Assembly (NCBI GenBank): GCA_001799395.1
Contig: MGTJ01000180.1
Coordinates: 1-32,612 of the forward strand
Direction of reading: 5' to 3'
DNA length: 32,612 nucleotides
Origin: Desulfobacterales bacterium RIFOXYA12_FULL_46_15
GTDB taxonomy: Bacteria; Desulfobacterota; Desulfobacteria; Desulfobacterales; Desulfobacteraceae
This document shows, piece after piece, positions 7,585 to 15,681 of this stretch. Position numbers and translations under genes: made by a program. Positions within the stretch are counted from its first letter, which is position 1. Each line of letters begins with the position of its first letter. Below the pieces are notes generated by a model. That model had not been told where the DNA came from. It saw only the letters and a list, made by a program, of their open reading frames with translations, and did no database searches.

Positions 7585-9249
7585 TTATTCCCAGCCGTAT
7601 TTGGCGGAAAGCTCGGGGCTGATCTGCCAGGGGGCTTTCAGATAGCCCCAGATCTTTGAATTGACCATCCGGTCGATTTCATTATAAAAATTGACCGCTC
7701 CCCGGAACCCGGCGTAGGGACCGCCTGAATCATAGGAATGAAGCTGTTTCATGGGAATGCCGCTTTTCTGGATGGCATATTTTTCCTTGATGCCGGCGCA
7801 ATAAATATCGGGTTTGTAAAGTTTCAGCAGGAGTTCTGTTTCATACTGGCTGACGTCATCAATGATCAGTGCCCCTTTTTCCATGTCCTCCATCATGCCC
7901 TTGTAATCCTTGAATTCAAACCCCTTGGTTTTGAGCGTATCCATTTCTTTTTCGGTTTTCCTGGGATTGTATTTTTCCCCATCCTTTTCCACAGAAAGCT
8001 CTTCGATATTCCTGGAATCCGCATCCACCTTAATCCCGGGAATAACTTCCCTGCCTTCATAATCATCCCGATGGGCGAATTCATACCCGGCTGAAACGGT
8101 TTTCATCCCGATTTCCTTGAATAATTCCTGGTAATGGTGAGCACGGGAGCCTCCTACAAACAGCATGGCTAATTTTCCCCCGCACCTTTTTTTCACCTCG
8201 TCCCTGACCATTTCAATTTCCGGCATTTCCTTTTCAATGACTTCTTCCACTTTTTTAGACAGTTTGGGGTCATCAAAATATTGGGCAATTTTTCTCAAGG
8301 ACTTGGCCGTGGCTGCGGCGCCGATAAAATTGATTTTGATCCAGGGGATTCCGTATTTGATTTCCATCATGTCAGCCACATAATTGATGGATCTATGGCA
8401 CATGACCGTGTTCAGGTCAGCGGTATGGGCATTGGCAAACTGGTCATAGGTTGAATTGCCGCTGAAGGTGGAGACAATGGAGATGCCGCATTCCGCAAGA
8501 ATCCGGTCAATTTCGAACCCGTCACCGCCGATATTGTATTCTCCAAGAAGGTTGATCTTGAAATCCGCTTCTTTAATGGTGTCGTTCTTTCCCACCACAT
8601 GGGTGAAAATCCCATTGTTGGCAATGTGATGGCCGGCCGACTGGCTGACGCCCCTGTAGCCTTCACAGGAGAATCCGAACACATTGATCCCCAGCTTTTC
8701 CTTCATTTCCCTGGCCACGGCATGGACATCATCACCGATGAGCCCCACCGGGCAGGTGGAAAAAATGCTGATAGCCTTGGGCTTGAAAATATCATAGGCT
8801 TCCTGGATGGCAGCTTTCAGCTTTTTTTCGCCGCCGAACACAATGTCCTTGTCCTGCATGTCCGTGGAAAAACAATAGGTCATGAAATTGTCATCCGCCT
8901 CCGTTGGCGGCCGGGTCTGGTTCCGGCGGGTCAGCCAACTGTAGAACCCGCAGCCGATGGGCCCATGGGTGATATTGACGATATCCCGGGTCGGCCCCAG
9001 GATCACTCCTTTGCACCCGGCATAGGAACAGCCCCTCTGGGTGATGATGCCCGGAACCGTCCGGACATTGGCTCCAATCTCGGGGAAGGCCCCATCTTCA
9101 TCCTTTTGATTGACAATGATCTGATTGGATCGTTTCCTGGCTACTTTGGCCGGATACCGGGCCAGCAGCTCTTTTTTTATGGTTTCCGGGTCCGGCAGGT
9201 CCATGTCTGCCGGTTTTATTGTTCCGGGATCTTTTATCGTGGTGCTCAT
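7585..9249 (-). CDS. nifD: nitrogenase MoFe protein alpha chain NifD
   Basis: NifD carries FeMo-cofactor and shares the P-cluster with NifK. The protein has 554 residues. By alignment with Azotobacter, P-cluster ligands are Cys74, Cys100 and Cys166, cofactor ligands are Cys284 and His504 (LHSYDSGGPY), and the second-shell residues Gln203 and His207 are kept. RGCSYAGCKGV has an additional Cys79. Residues about 405-455 form a charged insertion absent from aerobic-type NifD but known in the clostridial/archaeal/deltaproteobacterial clades. The presence of both cofactor ligands and the adjoining nifEN/nifB/nifV argue for a molybdenum enzyme, not Vnf or Anf; no nifD-linked delta subunit gene is present. 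The start at 9249 follows AAGGATGGA. Confidence 0.97.
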   Translation of the reverse strand: MSTTIKDPGTIKPADMDLPDPETIKKELLARYPAKVARKRSNQIIVNQKDEDGAFPEIGANVRTVPGIITQRGCSYAGCKGVILGPTRDIVNITHGPIGCGFYSWLTRRNQTRPPTEADDNFMTYCFSTDMQDKDIVFGGEKKLKAAIQEAYDIFKPKAISIFSTCPVGLIGDDVHAVAREMKEKLGINVFGFSCEGYRGVSQSAGHHIANNGIFTHVVGKNDTIKEADFKINLLGEYNIGGDGFEIDRILAECGISIVSTFSGNSTYDQFANAHTADLNTVMCHRSINYVADMMEIKYGIPWIKINFIGAAATAKSLRKIAQYFDDPKLSKKVEEVIEKEMPEIEMVRDEVKKRCGGKLAMLFVGGSRAHHYQELFKEIGMKTVSAGYEFAHRDDYEGREVIPGIKVDADSRNIEELSVEKDGEKYNPRKTEKEMDTLKTKGFEFKDYKGMMEDMEKGALIIDDVSQYETELLLKLYKPDIYCAGIKEKYAIQKSGIPMKQLHSYDSGGPYAGFRGAVNFYNEIDRMVNSKIWGYLKAPWQISPELSAKYGWE

Positions 9250-9274
9250 ATTATTGTTCCATCCTTATATATAA

Positions 9275-9655
9275 TTAAAAATCATCCAGGACCTTGTCCC
9301 CGTTTTCGCCGGTCCTCACGCTCAGGGAATCCATGATAGGCATGACCCAGATGACCCCGTCCCCGGATTTTCCGGTCTGGTTGGCGTTTATGATGGTTTT
9401 TACGGTTTTTAAGACCAGCTTGTCCGGAACCACAACGGAAATAGCTCGTTTCGGGATCAGACGTCCGGACTGCCCGAGCTGGGCAATGGCCTCTTCATAA
9501 CCCTGCTCCGCACCCTTCAGGAGGGTCAGATCCACCAGCCCTTTTCCCCGGCCCAGGGCTTCCATGGCCGTCATGGAGGAAACCCCCACATCAATGAGGG
9601 CTTTTTTCGTTTTATTGATCATATTGATACGGATCATGGCCATTACCTCTTTCAT
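9275..9655 (-). CDS. nifI2: PII-family nitrogenase regulator NifI2
   Basis: NifI2 is a GlnB-like protein of 126 residues that works with NifI1. In methanogens the NifI1-NifI2 complex binds MoFe protein and blocks it when 2-oxoglutarate is low, giving a reversible ammonia switch-off. Seen here are the PII fold segments MIRINMINKTKKALIDVG, the T-loop start ALGRGKGLVDL, RAISVVVPD and GKSGDGVIWVMP. The long variable T-loop (about residues 38-65) lacks the PII uridylylation tyrosine motif. The ATG at 9655 overlaps the nifI1 stop as ATGA, with GAGG 7 bases upstream, so it is translationally coupled to nifI1. Confidence 0.92.
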   Translation of the reverse strand: MKEVMAMIRINMINKTKKALIDVGVSSMTAMEALGRGKGLVDLTLLKGAEQGYEEAIAQLGQSGRLIPKRAISVVVPDKLVLKTVKTIINANQTGKSGDGVIWVMPIMDSLSVRTGENGDKVLDDF

Positions 9656-10011
9656 GCCGTCACCTCTTGTTTCTCCTCGACCCCGGTTTCCATGATGCCT
9701 GAGCTGATGGTATAGATTTCCTCCACCGGGCTGACAAAAATCTTGCCGTCGCCGAACGCGCCTCCGTCACCTGTTTTGGCGGTTTTCATCACCGTCTTGA
9801 TGACAAAGTCCTTATCCTTTTCATCCACTACCGTGATGAGCATTTCTTTCGGGATTTCATCATAGGTGATTTCCCCTATCTTTATGCCTCTCTGCTTTCC
9901 GCGGCCTGTCACGCTCATGCGGGTGACGGCGGGAAAGCCCGCTTCCATGAGGGCGGCCATGACCTGGTGGGTTTTATCCGGTCTGACAATGGATCTGATC
10001 ATTATTTTCAT
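9652..10011 (-). CDS. nifI1: PII-family nitrogenase regulator NifI1
   Basis: NifI1 is the 119-residue partner of NifI2. Family features are MKIMIRSIVRPDKTHQV at the start, the T-loop with GRGKQRGIKIGE, YDEIPKEML as in NifI1 proteins, and the C-terminal signature KTGDGGAFGDGKIFV, which forms the nucleotide-binding B/C-loop region. The start at 10011 has AAAGGA about 10 bases upstream. Its position immediately after nifH and before nifI2-nifD is the arrangement of methanogens, clostridia and sulfate reducers. It implies post-translational nitrogenase control by 2-oxoglutarate and ATP rather than only DraT/DraG. Confidence 0.93.
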   Translation of the reverse strand: MKIMIRSIVRPDKTHQVMAALMEAGFPAVTRMSVTGRGKQRGIKIGEITYDEIPKEMLITVVDEKDKDFVIKTVMKTAKTGDGGAFGDGKIFVSPVEEIYTISSGIMETGVEEKQEVTA

Positions 10012-10041
10012 TTAAAATATTTCCTTTTTTAATATTATTGT

Positions 10042-10944
<903 letters not shown>

Positions 10945-10949
<5 letters not shown>

Positions 10950-10959
10950 AACCTTGGAA
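10945..10959. promoter_or_regulatory. 15-bp palindrome over the -24 element
   Basis: TTCCAA-ACC-TTGGAA is a perfect inverted repeat that covers the -24 GG of the nif promoter. A protein bound here would block RNA polymerase, so an operator is plausible. It is TTCC-N7-GGAA, not the archaeal NrpR form GGAA-N6-TTCC. No cognate regulator is known from this window. Confidence 0.45.
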
Positions 10960-11066
10960 AAAAATAGAATTATTTATCAACATACTGGAATTAAATGAGA
11001 ATAATACTTTATAAAAAAAATATAGTTTTAATATTCATGTTAAATTATCTGAATTAATAAATTATA

Positions 11067-11100
11067 TTCCAATTTTGTATTTTAATAGTTCCAATTTTGT
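11067..11100. promoter_or_regulatory. direct repeat at an upstream-activator distance
   Basis: TTCCAATTTTGT occurs at 11067-11078 and again at 11089-11100, a 22-base period or about two helical turns. Relative to the predicted start near 10923 this is about -144 to -177, where enhancers of sigma-54 promoters usually lie. The rest of 10867-11207 is AT-rich leader and spacer with no gene; a 6-bp hairpin at 11127-11149 has no T-run. Confidence 0.45.
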
Positions 11101-11207
11101 TGTTTAAAGAAAACTAATGAAAGTCTGCCCATTTAAAACGACCATGGGCTTACATAATTGTAATTCAACGCCGCCGGGTTTTTAAAAAAACATGAAATGA
11201 AGATGAT

Positions 11208-11663
11208 TTAAACAGACCGGGTCAGACAGACCAGGTTTGTCTCTTGCCATTCGTTGTGCTTATAAAAGGTCAGGGCAGGTGAATTATCCTTATCGGCAAG
11301 AAGCTGAAGATGACCTATTCCCCTTTTTTGAGCCCATTGACTGATTTCAGACAGAAGACCCTGCCCGATCCCCTGATGCCTGTAATCCGCATCCACCACC
11401 AGATCCTCCAATACAGCCGTTATGCTTCCCCTGGCCGTGGATATCCGGGTTTGAGCCGTGCACATGCCGACAATTTTATCATTACATACCGCCACCTTAA
11501 CCGTCCTGTGACGGTTACATCCCTCAAGCATCAGCCTTAACCCCATGCGGTGGGTCTCTGGATTGAATTCAAAATCCTTTTCAATGGAAAAAAGCTGTTC
11601 CAACAACCTGACAAGAGACTCAATATCCTGGAGTTCTGCATTTCTAACGATAAATGATTTCAT
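11208..11663 (-). CDS. GNAT-family N-acetyltransferase
   Basis: A 151-residue acetyltransferase of the GNAT fold. The acetyl-CoA binding motif A is clear: LVVDADYRHQGIGQGLLSEI near residues 90-110, with the R/Q-x-x-G-x-G loop RHQGIG. The C-terminal motif B region reads ALTFYKHNEWQETN. The start at 11663 (MKSFIVRNAEL) gives a typical GNAT opening and lies 16 bases after the comF stop; no strong ribosome site is seen, so translation may depend on read-through from comF. The substrate cannot be told. It is the last gene of the housekeeping run and reads toward the nif promoter region. Confidence 0.85.
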   Translation of the reverse strand: MKSFIVRNAELQDIESLVRLLEQLFSIEKDFEFNPETHRMGLRLMLEGCNRHRTVKVAVCNDKIVGMCTAQTRISTARGSITAVLEDLVVDADYRHQGIGQGLLSEISQWAQKRGIGHLQLLADKDNSPALTFYKHNEWQETNLVCLTRSV

Positions 11664-11679
11664 TTGGTTTTTATATTTT

Positions 11680-12474
11680 TCAGGTCCTTGCCAGGACCAG
11701 GGCATCCACCCTGCCCGCGCCGTGTTTTAAAAGTTCTTTTGCAGCCTCATTGCAGGTAGCGCCGGTTGTGAACACATCATCCACGAGCAGGATATGTTTT
11801 CCCCGGATACGATCATTCTGGACAACCTTAAACGCATTTTTCAAATTTCTTTTTCTTTCTTCAATATCAAAACCGGTTTGCGGCAGCGTTTTTTTTATCC
11901 GTACCAGGGAACTGATATCCATGTCCCAGACCGGACGGCGTTGGAAAGACTGGTGATACAATTTTTTGAAATTCCGGGAAAGATAATAAGCCTGGTTAAA
12001 TCCCCTTTTTCTCATCCTGGACCTGTGCAAAGGCAGGGGCATGATAAGATCGATGGGCAGATTTTCATAATATTGCAGGAAGGTCTGAAACATCATACGT
12101 TCAAAAATTTTTGCAATCCCTGGTTTTGAATGATATTTGAGCAGTTGAATTCCGTCCCGGATAATACCTTTGTATTCAGCCGCAGCCCTGACCTGACCCA
12201 GTTTCAGCGGTGTTTTCAAACATGACCCGCACACATGGCTGTCATTAAAGCTGTTATGAAACCGGATCCCGCAGGAAATACAAAAGGGCGGGACAATAGG
12301 ATAAACTCCTTCTTTCATGCAATGCCCGCAGAAACAGGATTCCAGGGTATGGGGGCCGGCACCGTTTTCTTCCATATAGATACCGCATTTCAGACATTTT
12401 TTTGGAAAAATTAGAGCTTCAAGCATCCGGAGGATGACGGCAAGCTTCCCAAAGGGCTTATTTTCTGCTGTCAT
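11680..12474 (-). CDS. ComF-family phosphoribosyltransferase-like protein
   Basis: A protein of about 264 residues of the ComF/GntX family: an N-terminal double zinc-finger part followed by a type I phosphoribosyltransferase fold. Cys pairs are seen in CLKCG, CGHC, CISCG and CGSC. Mid-protein LIMPLPLHRSRMRKRGFNQA is the typical ComF segment, and the PRPP-binding motif is ILLVDDVFTTGATCNEAAK near the C-terminus. Family members act in DNA uptake in competent bacteria, but most, including those here, have no proven function. The start is uncertain: 12474 overlaps rlmB by 17 bases and has GAGAG upstream; 12426 or 12510 are alternatives. Confidence 0.85.
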   Translation of the reverse strand: MTAENKPFGKLAVILRMLEALIFPKKCLKCGIYMEENGAGPHTLESCFCGHCMKEGVYPIVPPFCISCGIRFHNSFNDSHVCGSCLKTPLKLGQVRAAAEYKGIIRDGIQLLKYHSKPGIAKIFERMMFQTFLQYYENLPIDLIMPLPLHRSRMRKRGFNQAYYLSRNFKKLYHQSFQRRPVWDMDISSLVRIKKTLPQTGFDIEERKRNLKNAFKVVQNDRIRGKHILLVDDVFTTGATCNEAAKELLKHGAGRVDALVLART

Positions 12475-13213
12475 CTCTCTGTCGAAGGGCTTCATACATG
12501 GCAATTCCACCGGCTACCGATGCATTGAGCGAATTGATCTTCCCCTTGTTAGGGATGGATAACAAAAAATCACATTCTTTTTTTACCAGGGGCCGTACCC
12601 CTTTGTTTTCCCCGCCAATGACCAGTGCGATGGGACCTTTTAAATCTGCATCAAACAAAGATGTGTCCCCATCTGCATCCAGACCGAAAACCCAGACTCC
12701 TTTTTCCTTCAGGGACTTTAATAAGGCAGCGGTATTGGTGATCATATAGATATCTGCGTGTTCCATGGCTCCGGCCGAACTTCTGGAGACCGTGGAAGAA
12801 GGACCGGCTGACCGGTCCCTGGGGATCAGGATATAATCCACCCCGGCCGAGAGGGCAGTCCGGATCAAAGCCCCGAGGTTGTGGGGGTCTTCAATATTTT
12901 CCATGACAAGGATAAAACAGGGTGTTTTATCTTGACCGATTTTCTCCACTATTTCAGCTGCATTTTTCACAGGAAAACCGGAAGTCCTGGCAGCGATTCC
13001 CTGGTGATTTGAAAAATCCGTCATCTTGTCCAGGAACGCAGGATCAACATTTTCGATTTTAATCCGGCGCTCCTTTGCCATAGCTTCTATCTTTCCGGTT
13101 CTCTCACCGGTTTTATTTCTTGATATCATTATACCGGTGAAATTCCTTTTCCCGGCCCTCAATGCTTCATAAACCGAGTGGAACCCGAAAAGAAGATCAG
13201 TTTTGTCTTTCAT
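12458..13213 (-). CDS. rlmB: 23S rRNA (guanosine-2'-O)-methyltransferase RlmB-like
   Basis: A 251-residue SPOUT-class (TrmH family) RNA 2'-O-ribose methyltransferase. The N-terminal substrate-binding domain starts LLFGFHSVYEALRAGKR. The catalytic knot has the three SPOUT motifs: ENIEDPHNLGALIRTA, ALVIGGENKGVRPL and IPNKGKINSLNAS. RlmB methylates G2251 of E. coli 23S rRNA; the close relative TrmH family members act on tRNA, so the exact target is inferred. Its ATG overlaps the gmk stop as ATGA, so it is translated in coupling with gmk. Confidence 0.9.
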   Translation of the reverse strand: MKDKTDLLFGFHSVYEALRAGKRNFTGIMISRNKTGERTGKIEAMAKERRIKIENVDPAFLDKMTDFSNHQGIAARTSGFPVKNAAEIVEKIGQDKTPCFILVMENIEDPHNLGALIRTALSAGVDYILIPRDRSAGPSSTVSRSSAGAMEHADIYMITNTAALLKSLKEKGVWVFGLDADGDTSLFDADLKGPIALVIGGENKGVRPLVKKECDFLLSIPNKGKINSLNASVAGGIAMYEALRQRDDSRK

Positions 13214-13779
13214 TCTCCATCCATCTCTTTTTTAAAAATCGAGTAAAGCTCTTTTAAGGCCGTATTGAGATCATCATTGACCACCACATACCGGTATAGG
13301 TCCTTTAGGGCCATTTCCGTTTTTGCATTGACAAGACGTTTTTCAATCACCTCTTTTGAATCCGTACCCCGGTTCAAAAGGCGTTGGGACAATACTTCAA
13401 AGGAAGGCGGCATAATGAAGATGGATACCGGGTTCAGGCCTGATGCCATGATCTTTTCCGCACCCTGGACATCAATGTCCAGAAGAAGGCTTTTTCCCTT
13501 TTGAAGACAGGCTTTGACAAAGGATTTTGACGTACCGTAATAATTATCGTGAACTTTTGCCCATTCAAGCCAGAGACCTTTGGCAATTTTTTCTTCAAAT
13601 TCGGCAGGGCTGATAAAAAAATAATCAAGACCGTCTTCTTCATTGCTTCTTGGAGCCCTGGTGGTATGGGACACGGAATAGGAAAGGGTTTTAAACCGTT
13701 TCAACACCTGTCTGATAAGGGTTGTTTTACCTGCCCCGGAAGGGGCGGACACAACAAAAAGTTTTCCTTTGCCGGCCAT
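13210..13779 (-). CDS. gmk: guanylate kinase
   Basis: Guanylate kinase phosphorylates GMP to GDP in purine nucleotide supply. The protein has 189 residues, slightly short for the family. The P-loop SAPSGAGKTT is at residues 9-18, followed by the GMP-binding segment SHTTRAPRSNEEDGLDYFF and then LLDIDVQGAEKI. RLVNAKTEMAL is the lid region. The start at 13779 is chosen because the family begins just before the P-loop strand; AAGGA lies 13 bases upstream, rather far. It follows the remA-like gene, and the order yicC-remA-gmk is a well-known bacterial neighbourhood. Confidence 0.95.
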   Translation of the reverse strand: MAGKGKLFVVSAPSGAGKTTLIRQVLKRFKTLSYSVSHTTRAPRSNEEDGLDYFFISPAEFEEKIAKGLWLEWAKVHDNYYGTSKSFVKACLQKGKSLLLDIDVQGAEKIMASGLNPVSIFIMPPSFEVLSQRLLNRGTDSKEVIEKRLVNAKTEMALKDLYRYVVVNDDLNTALKELYSIFKKEMDGE

Positions 13780-13783
13780 GGAA

Positions 13784-14050
13784 TTATTCTTTTCCTTCTT
13801 CCTGGGTTGAAAGAGAGCCAAACCGGCCTGACAGGGTCTCGGCCTGGATGGCGGAAAGAATGACATGATTGCTTTCCGTAATGATAACGGACCGTGTTTT
13901 TCGGCCATGGGTGACATCAATGAGGCGTTTTCCCTCTTTTGCTTCATCCTTGACCCGTTTCATCGGAGACGAACCGGGAGAGAGGATGGCCACAATTTTT
14001 TCCGCCACCACTGTGTTTCCAAACCCTAAATTTAAAAGCAGTTGTTCCAT
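13784..14050 (-). CDS. remA: RemA/DUF370 family regulator
   Basis: A small protein of 88 residues of the RemA (DUF370) family. Typical segments are [19 protein letters not shown], the SSPMKR loop, [25 protein letters not shown] split across two strands, and AETLSGRF near the end. In Bacillus subtilis RemA is a DNA-binding activator of biofilm matrix and osmoprotection genes and forms ring-like oligomers. Its role in Gram-negative anaerobes is not established. The start at 14050 has AGGA 7 bases upstream. It lies between yicC and gmk, its usual place. Confidence 0.9.
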   Translation of the reverse strand: MEQLLLNLGFGNTVVAEKIVAILSPGSSPMKRVKDEAKEGKRLIDVTHGRKTRSVIITESNHVILSAIQAETLSGRFGSLSTQEEGKE

Positions 14051-14078
14051 AGTTCCATCCTGGTTTCTTTTGATTAAA

Positions 14079-14960
14079 TTATTCAATATTCTGTACCTGT
14101 TCACGTATCTTTTCAAGCTCTGATTTCAAATCCACCACCTTGTGGGACAGGGATGCATTCCCGGCCTTTGACCCGATGGTATTGAATTCCCGGTTGAATT
14201 CCTGGATGAGGAAATTCAGCTTTCTTCCGCCAGGCTCGCCTGATTCAAGGATTCCCCTGAATTGTTTGATATGGCTTAAGAGCCTTGTAATTTCTTCAGA
14301 TACATCGCTCTTGTCGGCCAGGATGGCCGCTTCCTGGGAAATCCGGACAGGATCAAGCCCTTCGGTTTCTGACGTGAGAAATGAAATCCGTTCCATGAGG
14401 CGCTGTTTATAAATGAACGGGATGGCCTTTGCATCAGTTTCAATCTCTTTAACTTTGTTTTCAATATCATCCATTCTTGCACCAAGATCCACATGAAGGT
14501 TTTTTCCCTCCTGTCTTCGCATGAGATCCAGGGCTGCGCTTGCTGTTTCAATGCAGGGGGCTACAGCTTTCCAAAGGCTTTCCCTATCGGTTTCTTTCCT
14601 GGATGGAACAATCACGTTCCGGGCTGAGAGAAGATGATCCAGGGTGATATCCGAGGAAAGCCCCAGGTCTTCTTTCATTTTTTTTAATGCCTGATAATAG
14701 GAAACCACTTTGGGGGTATCGACTTCAAACTGTTCCAGGTCTTTTGCCTCATCCCGGATGGAGAGTTTGATTTCGATTCTTCCCCGGTCATGGATTTTTG
14801 CAATAATTTTCCTGATATCCTCTTCAAAGACCTGGCACAACTCAGGAAGATAGCAGGCAATATCAAGATATTTTGAATTATAGGACCGAAGCGTGACATC
14901 AGCGGTGATGGTTTCAACCGTAAGGGAGGCCTGTGAAAATGCCGTCATACTCTTAATCAT
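14079..14960 (-). CDS. yicC: YicC-family endoribonuclease
   Basis: A 293-residue YicC family protein. The N-terminus [11 protein letters not shown] and [10 protein letters not shown] are typical, as is the conserved C-terminal domain with [20 protein letters not shown], followed by the [22 protein letters not shown] helix. In E. coli YicC is an endoribonuclease linked to degradation of the small RNA RyhB; acidic and histidine residues in the C-terminal domain bind metal. The ATG at 14960 overlaps the stop of the preceding DUF4416 gene as ATGA. The neighbouring remA-like and gmk genes make the family call firm. Confidence 0.93.
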   Translation of the reverse strand: MIKSMTAFSQASLTVETITADVTLRSYNSKYLDIACYLPELCQVFEEDIRKIIAKIHDRGRIEIKLSIRDEAKDLEQFEVDTPKVVSYYQALKKMKEDLGLSSDITLDHLLSARNVIVPSRKETDRESLWKAVAPCIETASAALDLMRRQEGKNLHVDLGARMDDIENKVKEIETDAKAIPFIYKQRLMERISFLTSETEGLDPVRISQEAAILADKSDVSEEITRLLSHIKQFRGILESGEPGGRKLNFLIQEFNREFNTIGSKAGNASLSHKVVDLKSELEKIREQVQNIE

Positions 14961-15496
14961 GTGTTTTTCCTTGCCTTTAAGTCCAGAAGATATTTATCCC
15001 TGACCTTTGATAAAAAAGCAATCATGCTTTGTGATGCATAATCCGGGTAAGTCCAGGGCAGAGTTTTAAACCCTTGCTTTTTTGAATACATCAGGGTCAG
15101 GTCTGCATAAACCTTCCTTCCGATATAGATCCTGTGGGAATATTCCTTGCCTGTTGCAAGAATAAACCGGGACGACACAAGATACCCAGGATCGATATTG
15201 ATATTTCTTTTCCCGGATATGGCAAACCTTTCTTCGATTTCATTGGTCCTTTCCTTGATCCGGGCCAGTTCCTCCTGGGCAATGAGGGGTTTAAAGACAA
15301 ACACCTTCCTGAACAAAGGAGATCCCATTTCCTTGTAATAATAATCGGTATAGGCAAACTCCATCCATCGGCTGATCATATCCACCGGGCCGAACTGTTC
15401 TTCGAGAAAAGGGAACAACCCGTCAACAAGGGTTTTATCGTTCATGATACAGCCGATAACCAGTTTAGCCGGGTCCGGATGTTTGGGCGTACTCAT
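14957..15496 (-). CDS. DUF4416 family protein
   Basis: A protein of 179 residues of the DUF4416 family, without known function. It starts MSTPKHPDPAKLVIGCIMN and continues with LFPFLEEQFGPVDMIS, FAYTDYYYKEMGSPLFRKVF and NIDPGYLVSSRFILATGKEYSHRIY, a pattern I associate with DUF4416 proteins of deltaproteobacteria and other anaerobes. No membrane segment or signal peptide is seen. The start at 15496 directly follows the stop of the Trm112-like gene, and its own stop overlaps the yicC start, so it is locked between two RNA-related genes. A link to RNA metabolism is only guilt by association. Confidence 0.75.
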   Translation of the reverse strand: MSTPKHPDPAKLVIGCIMNDKTLVDGLFPFLEEQFGPVDMISRWMEFAYTDYYYKEMGSPLFRKVFVFKPLIAQEELARIKERTNEIEERFAISGKRNINIDPGYLVSSRFILATGKEYSHRIYIGRKVYADLTLMYSKKQGFKTLPWTYPDYASQSMIAFLSKVRDKYLLDLKARKNT

Positions 15497-15497
15497 G

Positions 15498-15665
15498 TTA
15501 AACCGGTTTTGCCTCGTCAATGAGCATGATGGGGATATCGTCCCGGATTTCATAAATAAGTTTGCAGGCATTGCAGATGAGCCCGTCTTTTTTCTCATTC
15601 AGATAAATCTCACCCTTGCATTTGGGGCAGACCAGTATTTCTAGTAATTCCTGGGAAATTGCCAT
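15498..15665 (-). CDS. Trm112-like zinc-ribbon protein
   Basis: A 55-residue protein of the Trm112 (DUF343, YcaR-like) family. It begins MAISQELLEILVCPKCKGE, has a second pair CNACK, and ends with the family's YEIRDDIPIMLIDEA. The two CxxC pairs bind zinc. In eukaryotes and archaea Trm112 activates several methyltransferases; in bacteria the small relatives are often next to lpxK or other lipopolysaccharide genes. Here it follows msbA by 16 bases, which fits that habit. The start at 15665 has AAAGGA about 9 bases upstream. Confidence 0.88.
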   Translation of the reverse strand: MAISQELLEILVCPKCKGEIYLNEKKDGLICNACKLIYEIRDDIPIMLIDEAKPV

Positions 15666-15681
15666 TTTTCTTTTCCTTTCA

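Noticed and set aside
8599-9336. Plus-strand open frame of 245 codons antisense to nifD and the end of nifI2
   Set aside because: It mirrors highly conserved nifD codons, has no family features and no ribosome site; it is a by-product of GC-rich third positions.
11127-11149. Inverted repeat GCCCAT/ATGGGC after the GNAT gene as a terminator
   Set aside because: The stem is only six base pairs with an 11-base loop and there is no T-run on either strand.
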